DNA of 43,660 nt from contig JAGVGM010000364.1 of NCBI GenBank assembly GCA_020057065.1, positions 1-43,660 of the forward strand. The letters run 5' to 3'. Positions 1-8,416 of the stretch are shown here, piece by piece (positions within the stretch are counted from its first letter, which is position 1; every line of letters begins with the position of its first letter). Under the pieces are notes generated by a model. The model was given only the letters and a program-made list of their open reading frames with translations. It was not told the origin of the DNA and made no database searches. This stretch comes from Thermodesulfovibrionia bacterium. GTDB lineage: Bacteria > Nitrospirota > Thermodesulfovibrionia > UBA6902. The position numbers and the translations under genes are program-made.

Positions 1-182
1 GGCGTTCCGCCACCGATGTAGATAGTTGAAATCTGTGTATTGCCGGCAATATTGTCTATCTCTTTCTTCAATGCCTCTACGTAGGCTTTTGCTTTTTCAG
101 GGTCATAAATGCCTGAGATAAAATCGCAGTATATGCATCTCTTAAGACAGAACGGAATGTGGACGTAGAGAGAAGTCGTCAT
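1..182 (-). CDS. hemW: HemW/HemN-like radical SAM protein (partial, runs off left edge)
   Basis: Reverse complement reads MTTSLYVHIPFCLKRCIYCDFISGIYDPEKAKAYVEALKKEI...TIYIGGGT; CxxxCxxC radical SAM motif and GGGT. Confidence 0.8.
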   Translation of the reverse strand, partial: MTTSLYVHIPFCLKRCIYCDFISGIYDPEKAKAYVEALKKEIDNIAGNTQISTIYIGGGT

Positions 183-2874
183 GAGCAATTTTAACAGAGA
201 TTCAAGTACAAATACTTTCTCAAAGTTATATTCTTGTATGATATAATTTCCAGAATGTCTGATATTAATTTATTCAGGGAAAAGCTCTACAATCTCATTT
301 TAAAGTTCGAAAAGGACAAAACCCACTATCTTTCCAAAGGCTATCCCGAAGCGCAGGTCAGAATTGATTTCTTAAATCCCTTTTTCAAAGCGCTCGGTTG
401 GGATATAGAGAATAAGGCACAGAAGCCTCCGCATGAGAGAGACGTTATTGTTGAATTGTCTCCTGAGACAACAGGCAGACCGGATTATAACTTCCGCATA
501 AATGGCGCTACCAAATTTTTTATTGAGGCAAAGGCCCCTTCTATTGCCCTTGATGATGTAAACCATATACTTCAGGCAAAGAGCTATGCATGGTCAACAA
601 AAGAAGTTTATTTTGTAATCCTTACCGACTTTGAAGAGTTCAGACTTTATGACGCTTCGCTTAAGCCGAATCCGAAGTTCCCGGACGAGGGGCTTATCTT
701 TGATTTTAAATACACCGAATATCCTGATAACATCGAAAAATTGTGGGAGCTGTCAAAGGAGCGAGTTGAGCAGGGCTCGCTTGACGCATTACTTCCAAAA
801 GATACTAAGAGCAAGCGTCTCAGAATCCCTCCTGATAAATCCTTTCTTGAAGATCTCACGATATGGCGGACAGAGCTTGCAAAAGATATTCACAAACAGA
901 ATCCGGAATTTGACGTAAAGCTCTTGAATGATGTCGTTCAGAGACTTCTTGACAGGATTATTTTCATCCGTATTGCGGAAGACAGGAGAACAAGACCGGA
1001 TAAGGAACTAAAAGAGATCGCTGAATTATGGAAAGAAGAAGGTAAACGGAAGTCCATTATGACGCATCTTGCAGACCTCTTTCATGAGATCAATGATGAC
1101 CTGAACGGAGATATTTTCAAACCTCACGCCTGTGAAACGGCAGACGTGGATTCAGTACTCCTTGCTGAGATAATAGAGAGCCTTTATTTTCCGAAAAGCA
1201 GATACCGCTTTGACGCGATAGGAGTTGAACTTTTAGGCAGCATTTATGAACGTTATCTCGGAAGCACAATAAGGATAACACCTCAAAGGATTAAGGTTGA
1301 AGAAAAACCGGAGGTCAGAAAAGCAGGCGGTGTTTACTATACGCCGAAATACATTGTTGATTATATCGTCAAAAACACAGTCGGCAAAACCATCGAGGGC
1401 AAAACGCCGAAACAGATAGAGAAGATAAAGATACTCGACCCCGCATGTGGTTCAGGTTCATTCCTTCTCGGAGCTTATCAGTATCTGATTGACTATCATA
1501 TCAATTATTACCGTCAGCATCCTAAAGACAGAATAACTTTGGAGCATCCTTATTTTAGAAGAGATGTTCTTGAAGAAGGCTTAACCATTCACGAGAAGGC
1601 AAGGATACTGAGAAATAATATATTCGGCGTGGATATGCAGTTGAAATAACCATGATGAGCCTTTATCTCAAGGCACTGGAAGGTGAGAGAGGGATATTGC
1701 CGAAGAAGCAACATTTGCTTCCTTCTTTAACCAATAATATCAAATGCGGCAACAGCCTTATCGGATATGACATCCTCGAAGGCAAACTCTTTGATGACGA
1801 CACAAAGAGCAGAATCAATCCCTTTGACTGGAACTCGAAATCAGTTGGATTCGGTGAGATAATGGCAAGTGGCGGGTTTGATGTAGTGATAGGCAATCCG
1901 CCTTATGTGAGACAAGAGACGATTGGAGAGTTTAAAGAATATTTCCAGGGTCACTATGAGGTTTATCAAGGCACTGCTGATTTGTACGCTTATTTCATCG
2001 AGAAAGGCGTGTCGCTGTTAAAGGATAAAGAGCTGTTCAGCTACATCGTTGCAAACAAGTGGATGCGGGCAAATTATGGCGAACCGTTGCGCCGCTGGCT
2101 GAAAAAACAACGCATTGAAGAAATCATTGACTTTGGAGACCTGCCCGTTTTTGAGACTGCAACAACATATCCGTGCATCATCAGGATCAAAAAGACGGCA
2201 GATAAAAAGAGCGGCATTGGGGCTGCTCAAGTCAAAACTCTAAACTTCAACAACCTCACCGAATATGTTGCGGAACATTCCTTTACTGTAGAAAAGAAAT
2301 CTCTCGACGACAAAGGCTGGTCGCTTGTAAATGAACAGGCGCAAGCTTTATTAAACAAATTACAAAAAGCTGGTATTACCCTTGGTGATTATGTGAAAGG
2401 GGGAATTTACAGAGGTGTGCTTACAGGACTCAACGAAGCATTTGTCATTGATGCTGAAACAAAAAACCGTCTCATAGCAGAAGACCTTCATAGCGCAGAA
2501 CTTATAAAGCCATTTCTTTTAGGGCGTGACGTAAAGCGTTATCAACCGCCTGAAAATGAAGTGAATTTAATATTGATGCCAAATGGTTGGACACGTGAAC
2601 ATTTTGGTAAAGGTCGTAATGCGTGGAATTGGATAAAAGAAAATTACCCTGCTGTCGCAAATCATTTACAGCCATACGCTGATAAAGCTGAAAAACGTTT
2701 TGATAAAGGTGAATACTGGTGGGAACTAAGAGCTTGCGATTATTACGAGGAGTTCAAAGAGCCGAAGATTATATATCCAAATATTTGCAAGAAACCGGAG
2801 TTCACATTTGATTCAAATGGCTTATATACAAACCAGAAATGTTTTATCATTCCGTCGTCTGATAAATATCTTTT

Positions 2875-3395
2875 GGGTCTTCGTGGAAGAGTGTGGGTCA
2901 AATCTTGCGAATTTGGATATGCTTAATGAGGTCCCCCCCTTTAGAAAAGGGGGGCAGGGGGGATTTGAAACTCGTTAGCCAATTATGCTTTCTTACAGAA
3001 CCATTATCGAGAAGCCTGAGAAGCAATATGACCAATGCGGAGAGTTTGCTATGGTCAAAAATCAGAAGGAAGCAATTAAAAGGATTTCAATTTTACCGGC
3101 AGAAAATTATCGGCAATTATATTGCTGATTTCTGCTGCCCTGAAATAAAGCTGGTCATAGAAGTTGACGGGGGTCAGCATTACAGCGCTGAAGGCCGGGA
3201 GCACGATCATATGAGAGACGCCTATATGACAAGAGCTGGTATAACCATTGTCAGGTTTTCAGATAGAGCTGTATTGAAAAACCTCGAAGCTGTCATGGAG
3301 GGAATATGGAAGAGGTTATAATTAAAAAATCCCCCTTCATCCCCCTTTTTCAAAGGGGGAGACAGCAATTGACCCACACTCTTACGCGAAGACCC
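2875..3395 (+). mobile_element. ~0.52 kb element with ~27-bp terminal inverted repeats carrying a DUF559 nuclease ORF, inserted in the RM gene
   Basis: Left end 2875-2901 gggtcttcgtggaagagtgtgggtcaa is the inverse of 3369-3395 ttgacccacactcttacgcgaagaccc (25/27). Internal inverted C/G-rich blocks at 2934-2966 and 3327-3360. Flanking direct repeat tatctttt(g/a)ggt at 2867 and 3396. Confidence 0.75.
2893..3321 (+). CDS. DUF559 (Vsr-like PD-(D/E)XK) endonuclease-domain protein; true start probably near 3030
   Basis: MTNAESLLWSKIRRKQLKGFQFYRQKIIGNYIADFCCPEIKLVIEVDGGQHY...VRFSDRAVLKNLEAVMEGI is typical DUF559. Upstream peptide PPLEKGGRGDL is encoded by the repeat. Confidence 0.85.
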   Translation: MGQILRIWICLMRSPPLEKGGRGDLKLVSQLCFLTEPLSRSLRSNMTNAESLLWSKIRRKQLKGFQFYRQKIIGNYIADFCCPEIKLVIEVDGGQHYSAEGREHDHMRDAYMTRAGITIVRFSDRAVLKNLEAVMEGIWKRL

Positions 3396-3726
3396 TATCT
3401 TTTAGGTTTACTAAATAGTTCCTTAATGTTCTTTCTTTTTCGGTCATTGCTTCCAAAACTTAGAGGAGATTTTTACGAACCCAGTTACGTTTTTTTCAAA
3501 AACTTCCCCATCCGCACCATCAACTTCAACAACCCCACTGAAAAAGCTACACACGACAAACTCGTTTCCCTCGTTGACCTGATGCTTGAACTTCACAAAA
3601 AGCAAAACTCCATTCCCCCATCGGCAGAAAGAGAAAAAGTTGAGAGGGAGATTGCGGTTACGGATGAGAAGATAGATGAGATTGTTTACGGGCTTTATGG
3701 GGTGACGGAAGGGGAGAGGAAGATAA

Positions 3727-5166
3727 TTGAGGAAAAATAATAGTACTCTTTCTTTTGGTAGTAAAGAAATACATTTTCTTTCTGACATATATTCTCAGAG
3801 AGAACTAATTGCTCATGGGATAAAATCAAAACTTATCCTTAACAATATGAAGTATACAGAACCAATACTTTTTCTATACCCATTAAAGGAAGAAATTTCA
3901 AAAATCACCAAATATTTTGAGTTAGAGATAAAAGGATACATGGAATATGTAGGAGGGGAAAAATCAGGAGAGATATATATTCCCAAAGGTTATAGAATTA
4001 AATCTCGATGTACTGCGTTTGCCTCTACATGGGATGAATGCATAGTAGAAATAGATCCTGATGAGATATATCAGAAACGCTACATAAAAAAACTGGATGA
4101 GAATTTAAAAGAGAAAACAAATCTTGTTTTTTCTTTAACTGAAAATGGGTTGGTTAGCCCACTCGGTTGGTTCGAGATGAGCTTTAACGGTTCAATTAAA
4201 TCAGATATCAAACCCAGAGTTATACTGAATTTTGGTGACGGATGGATTGCCAAATTTGAAAGACATTACCGTTATATAGATAAGGATATCGAAGAAGTCG
4301 ATGGTACTTTTTTATCAAGCCGATTAGTACTTAATATTGAAAAAAATAGTTATTTGTTTAAATCATTAGATGAAATAATACAACTTTCGAATTCACTTGA
4401 CACCTTATTGTGGTATCTATCATTTGGCAGCAGACAAAGAACTACTTGGCTTGAATGGACTGCAAAAATTGGGGCAGAGTACATTGAATATTACAGGAAT
4501 TATGTTTCCCATAAAACCCAAAAATATATAGAGCCACTTATAGATGAAATATCAATCCAAGAGTTTTTGCAACATTGCTTGAATTATGAAACGCAAAGAA
4601 ATCGTTTAGATATTTCTTTACCCATCACATATCTTGTAAGCGCGAGTGATGATAAAACCATTGAGATGAAATTTTTGTCGCTCTTTATGGCACTGGAAGC
4701 ACTTCTTGATTTATATGCAGAGAGTAAAATCAAGAACAAAATCATTAAAGATAAATCGTCATGGGATGACTTTTATTCTTATATGACGAAAGCTATTGAA
4801 GACTTTCCCAATCTGGATGATAAAGAACAAATGATTAAGAAGTTAGGAATTTTCAATCAACCTTCGAGGAAGGTTTTATATGATGATTTTTGTAAGAACA
4901 TAGAAGTTGATAATTCCGATCTATGGCCTGTCTTCGGAAATAAACTTGATTTGTCTCGTATAAGGAATAAGTTAATTCATGGGAAACGCTTTGAAAGCTG
5001 GTCCGTCTTGACTATAGCAAAAGAACATCTTAGATGGACAGTTGAAAGATGCTTATTAGCTGTTCTGGGATGGAAAGACACAGGAGTATTCCATAAAGAA
5101 TCGTTACAAAAATATACGGCATATCGTGACTGGAAGGACTATTATGAGAAAACTTGTTCGCTTTGA
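3727..5166 (+). CDS. HEPN (ApeA-like) domain protein, putative defence/cargo gene
   Basis: C-terminal FLSLFMALEALLDLYAE ... RNKLIHGKRFE contains an Rx4H HEPN motif. Start codon uncertain; begins immediately after the RM gene 3' end. Confidence 0.55.
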   Translation: MRKNNSTLSFGSKEIHFLSDIYSQRELIAHGIKSKLILNNMKYTEPILFLYPLKEEISKITKYFELEIKGYMEYVGGEKSGEIYIPKGYRIKSRCTAFASTWDECIVEIDPDEIYQKRYIKKLDENLKEKTNLVFSLTENGLVSPLGWFEMSFNGSIKSDIKPRVILNFGDGWIAKFERHYRYIDKDIEEVDGTFLSSRLVLNIEKNSYLFKSLDEIIQLSNSLDTLLWYLSFGSRQRTTWLEWTAKIGAEYIEYYRNYVSHKTQKYIEPLIDEISIQEFLQHCLNYETQRNRLDISLPITYLVSASDDKTIEMKFLSLFMALEALLDLYAESKIKNKIIKDKSSWDDFYSYMTKAIEDFPNLDDKEQMIKKLGIFNQPSRKVLYDDFCKNIEVDNSDLWPVFGNKLDLSRIRNKLIHGKRFESWSVLTIAKEHLRWTVERCLLAVLGWKDTGVFHKESLQKYTAYRDWKDYYEKTCSL

Positions 5167-5242
5167 GATAGCTGTTACGGATGAGAAGATAGATGAGATT
5201 GTTTATTGGCTTTATGGGGTGACGGAGGATAGAAAAATAATT
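5165..5242 (+). repeat. Second, degenerate copy of the RM gene 3' end
   Basis: gagatagctgttacggatgagaagatagatgagattgtttattggctttatggggtgacgga... matches 3648-3730 with few mismatches and a short gap. Confidence 0.85.
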
Positions 5243-5281
5243 GCATTTGCGGGTACTTTTTAGCGTCAAGGAATTTGAAAT

Positions 5282-6181
5282 ATGGCTTGCTTTATAATAG
5301 AACATGTTTCATTAGTAAAAAAGAAAGAAAGGGAAGATGATGTCATACAATCAGCAAGGAGATGGTTAGAATTTATTTTAGGTGCTAACGCGTCAGGTGA
5401 AGAATACCCTGATAAGATAGAACGCCGGAAACCAGAAGTAGATCGAGCTTTCTTTATTAAGAACAAGAAATATGCATTAGAGCACACATGCTTAGAAGCC
5501 TTTCCTAATGAATTGAATAGCGATGGCTTATGGAACGGGGATTTCGGCTCCAGAATTAATGAGCTTGCGGATGAAATGAATAGTTCGTTGTCGTTGCCAT
5601 ATGATTTGGAATTAACTTTTCCTAATAAAATTGGGGTAAACAAAAAAAACCTCTCTCGTTTTCTAACTGACGTTAAAGAGTGGATTTTTTCGCAATCAGC
5701 TCTATTAGGTGAATCCTTTCCAGTAAATATTGCGATGAAAAGGTTTAGAATTGCAAATTACAATGTCAAATTAAGATTAGTTCGCTACCGACCCTTAGGG
5801 GAAAATACCAAAGGTAGATTAAGATGTATAAGAATTGCGAAAAGCGATGAAACCTATGACCGTAGAACCATTGTAGAGAAAGCATTTCTTTCAAAAGTCA
5901 AGAAGTTTACAACTCATAAAGATAAAGGGGCAAGAACGGTATTAGTCTTAGAGTGGAGATATAGAATTCCTACACCATGTAGTCCAATAATCTACGCACA
6001 TAAAATATTGCAGGAATCATACAGACAGTTAATAGATATGGTGATCCTTGTTGGGATTGATGATAAAGAATGGTCAATAAAATATACTGAGGTTGGTCTT
6101 AAAATCTCGAATAAAGAACTCATGAGTAATTGGTGGCTATATAACTGGCAAGATGACAGGATAAGAAAGTACATAAATTAA
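5282..6181 (+). CDS. Hypothetical protein, possibly nuclease-like
   Basis: 299-aa ORF; PEVDRAFFIKNKKYALEHTCLEAFP loosely resembles a D...E-x-T nuclease core. No confident family. Confidence 0.5.
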   Translation: MACFIIEHVSLVKKKEREDDVIQSARRWLEFILGANASGEEYPDKIERRKPEVDRAFFIKNKKYALEHTCLEAFPNELNSDGLWNGDFGSRINELADEMNSSLSLPYDLELTFPNKIGVNKKNLSRFLTDVKEWIFSQSALLGESFPVNIAMKRFRIANYNVKLRLVRYRPLGENTKGRLRCIRIAKSDETYDRRTIVEKAFLSKVKKFTTHKDKGARTVLVLEWRYRIPTPCSPIIYAHKILQESYRQLIDMVILVGIDDKEWSIKYTEVGLKISNKELMSNWWLYNWQDDRIRKYIN

Positions 6182-6223
6182 AAAAGAAAGTTCCTCTACC
6201 TCGGTCTACCGAGAGGAAGATAA

Positions 6224-6514
6224 TTGAATCAACTAGTAATGATATCGAACATAAGCGAATCTAAACTTTTAACACTTATCGGGAATTTATTGTATGCTGT
6301 CGGTGTAGTACTAATGGTCTATTCCTACCGATATAACACAAAAGTTATGGGATTAACTGCGATGGGAATAAGTACAATTGCACCTAATGAAGGTTCTGCC
6401 GAATGGAAAAGGAGAGAAAGGTTAAGAAAAGTTTCAGACTGGCTATTCTATGGAGGTATGGTTCTGACTTTCATTGGAGTTGTTGCACAAACAATGGGTG
6501 CCTTAATTTCTTGA
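6224..6514 (+). CDS. Small two-TM membrane protein
   Basis: 96-aa ORF with hydrophobic segments LLTLIGNLLYAVGVVLMVY and WLFYGGMVLTFIGVVAQTMGALI. Confidence 0.45.
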   Translation: MNQLVMISNISESKLLTLIGNLLYAVGVVLMVYSYRYNTKVMGLTAMGISTIAPNEGSAEWKRRERLRKVSDWLFYGGMVLTFIGVVAQTMGALIS

Positions 6515-6642
6515 GGTTGCTGGTGTGTGATTAAATCTCTTTTTGGGGCCGTTATTGGATAATGGAGCAGGGAAGATAATTTAGGGGTAAAAATGATTTT
6601 GTGCAAAACTTCGTGTAAAATAAAACCAACCTTTAACAGGAG

Positions 6643-6873
6643 GTGAATACGGTGAAAGCAAATCAGGCAACGGCAGAAGTTTTTTTTACAGCCTTCAAAG
6701 CGCTCAGGAACAAGGAAAGAGAGGCTTTTCTTGAAAAGGTTATAAGTGACCCTGAGTTAAAAGAAGATTTATTTGATGTAGCTTTGATTGAAAGAGCAAA
6801 AAAGGTTAAAGGCAAGCCTGTGTCTGCAAAAGAGTATTTTGCAAAGAGGCGTAAGATGGGAAGCGCTGCTTGA
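6643..6873 (+). CDS. Antitoxin of a RelE/ParE-type TA pair
   Basis: Small ORF overlapping a RelE-like toxin by 4 nt; ggaggtgaa RBS region. Confidence 0.6.
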   Translation: MNTVKANQATAEVFFTAFKALRNKEREAFLEKVISDPELKEDLFDVALIERAKKVKGKPVSAKEYFAKRRKMGSAA

Positions 6874-7130
6874 ATCTTTATGATGTCAAACTGATGCCGC
6901 AGGCACAGAAAGACCTTGACGGTTTTTCAGGCAAACAGCTTCTGCGCTTTGAAGGAATAATTCTGGGATTATATGATGAACCAAGACCGCATAACTCTAA
7001 AAAACTTAGCGGCGGCGGTTCAAGGTGGCGGATAAGAGTAGGAGATTATAGAGTACTTTATGAGATTGATGATTCACATAAAATTGTAAAGGTCTACAGA
7101 ATTGCGCACCGCAAAGAAGTATACAGATAA
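6870..7130 (+). CDS. RelE/ParE-family toxin
   Basis: MNLYDVKLMPQAQKDLDGFSGKQLLRFE...SRWRIRVGDYRVLYEIDDSHKIVKVYRIAHRKEVYR. Confidence 0.9.
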   Translation: MNLYDVKLMPQAQKDLDGFSGKQLLRFEGIILGLYDEPRPHNSKKLSGGGSRWRIRVGDYRVLYEIDDSHKIVKVYRIAHRKEVYR

Positions 7131-7221
7131 CATGCATTAGACTATTGTTATCAATATCCCGGCAAATCGGAACTCCTGTATTTGAACATTATAAATTCTA
7201 TCAGGAATTATCTTTAGAACA

Positions 7222-8388
7222 ATGCAAACCGGTTTAGACACTATCGAAAAAAACTGGCCGCGTAAATTAAAAGGCTCCCGCGTGGGCCTTGTTGTTCACC
7301 CTGCGTCTGTAAACAAGAGGCTGGAACATGCGGTTGACTGTTTTCTTAAAACGAGGAAATTTAAATTGGCGGCGATATTTGGTCCGCAGCATGGGATTCG
7401 TGGAGAGACACAGGACAACATGATTGAGTGGAAAGGATTCAGGGATAAAAAAACAGGACTCCCTGTTTACAGCCTCTACAGCAATACGCGCAAACCATCG
7501 CACCCGATGCTGAAAGATATTGACGTGATCGCAATTGATTTGCAGGATGTCGGCTCCCGCTATTATACCTTCATATGGACAATGGAACTTTGCATGCAGG
7601 CATGCATGGAAACGGGGAAATCTGTTGTTGTTCTGGACAGGCCGAATCCTCTTGGCGGGATAATTACGGAAGGGCCTGTGCTTGATATGGCATTCACTTC
7701 TTTTGTCGGACAACGTCCCTTGCCTGTCCGGCACGGTATGACAATAGCAGAGGTTGCAGGTTATTTAAGAGATGAGTTTTATTCTTCGCTGGATCTTCAT
7801 GTCATCCCGATGAAAGAATGGAAGCGAAGAATGTGGTTCGACGATACAGGTTTGCCGTGGGTTTTGCCTTCTCCCAATATACCAACGCTCGATACCGCTC
7901 TTGTATATCCGGGCATGTGTCTTCTGGAAGCTACCAATTTAAGCGAGGGTCGCGGCACGACACGGCCTTTTGAGATATTCGGAGCTGCGTTTATAGATGC
8001 TGAAGTTCTGGCTGAAAAACTAAAGTCATTTGCATTGCCGGGCGTTATCTTCAGACCGATGTATTTTCAACCGACTTTTCAAAAGCATGCCGGTAAGCTC
8101 TGCGGCGGGGCACAGATCCACGTTACTAACAGAAATAGATTCAAACCATTCAAAACAGGCGTAGCGGTTATCAAGGCAATACAGGGCCTTTATCCTGATT
8201 TCTTTAAGTGGAAACAGCCGCCATATGAATATGAAAAAGATAAGATGCCGATAGATATCCTTGCAGGTACGGACAGGCTGAGACAGGATATGGAAGACGG
8301 CAGGTCCCTTGAGCATATGGAAGAATGGTGGAGTGAACAGTGCATTGAGTTTAATAAGAAAGTGCGTAAGAGATATTTGATCTATTAA
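7222..8388 (+). CDS. DUF1343 / exo-beta-N-acetylmuramidase NamZ-like
   Basis: VGLVVHPASVNKR...IFGPQHGIRGETQDN...DLQDVGSRYYTFIWTM...VVLDRPNPLGG are DUF1343 signatures. Confidence 0.85.
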   Translation: MQTGLDTIEKNWPRKLKGSRVGLVVHPASVNKRLEHAVDCFLKTRKFKLAAIFGPQHGIRGETQDNMIEWKGFRDKKTGLPVYSLYSNTRKPSHPMLKDIDVIAIDLQDVGSRYYTFIWTMELCMQACMETGKSVVVLDRPNPLGGIITEGPVLDMAFTSFVGQRPLPVRHGMTIAEVAGYLRDEFYSSLDLHVIPMKEWKRRMWFDDTGLPWVLPSPNIPTLDTALVYPGMCLLEATNLSEGRGTTRPFEIFGAAFIDAEVLAEKLKSFALPGVIFRPMYFQPTFQKHAGKLCGGAQIHVTNRNRFKPFKTGVAVIKAIQGLYPDFFKWKQPPYEYEKDKMPIDILAGTDRLRQDMEDGRSLEHMEEWWSEQCIEFNKKVRKRYLIY

Positions 8389-8416
8389 CCATAGAAAACA
8401 CGGAAATTAATGAATA

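Larger units (their letters stand above)
234..3740 (+). pseudogene. Type IIG-like restriction-modification gene (HSDR_N-like N-terminus + N6-adenine methyltransferase), disrupted by a frameshift near 1640 and by an insertion at about 2875-3395
   Basis: ORFs 234-1649 (DPACGSGSFL motif I), 1652-2926 (VVIGNPPYVRQE motif IV) and 3306-3740 (YLLGLLNSSLMFFLFRSLLPKLRGDFYEPSYVFFKNFPI) are consecutive parts of one Eco57I-like protein. Confidence 0.85.

Noticed and set aside
2875-3395. Intein or group I/II intron in the RM gene
   Set aside because: The insert has stop codons in the host frame (no intein), and terminal inverted repeats fit a DNA element better. I did not recognise an intron core, though this was not computed.
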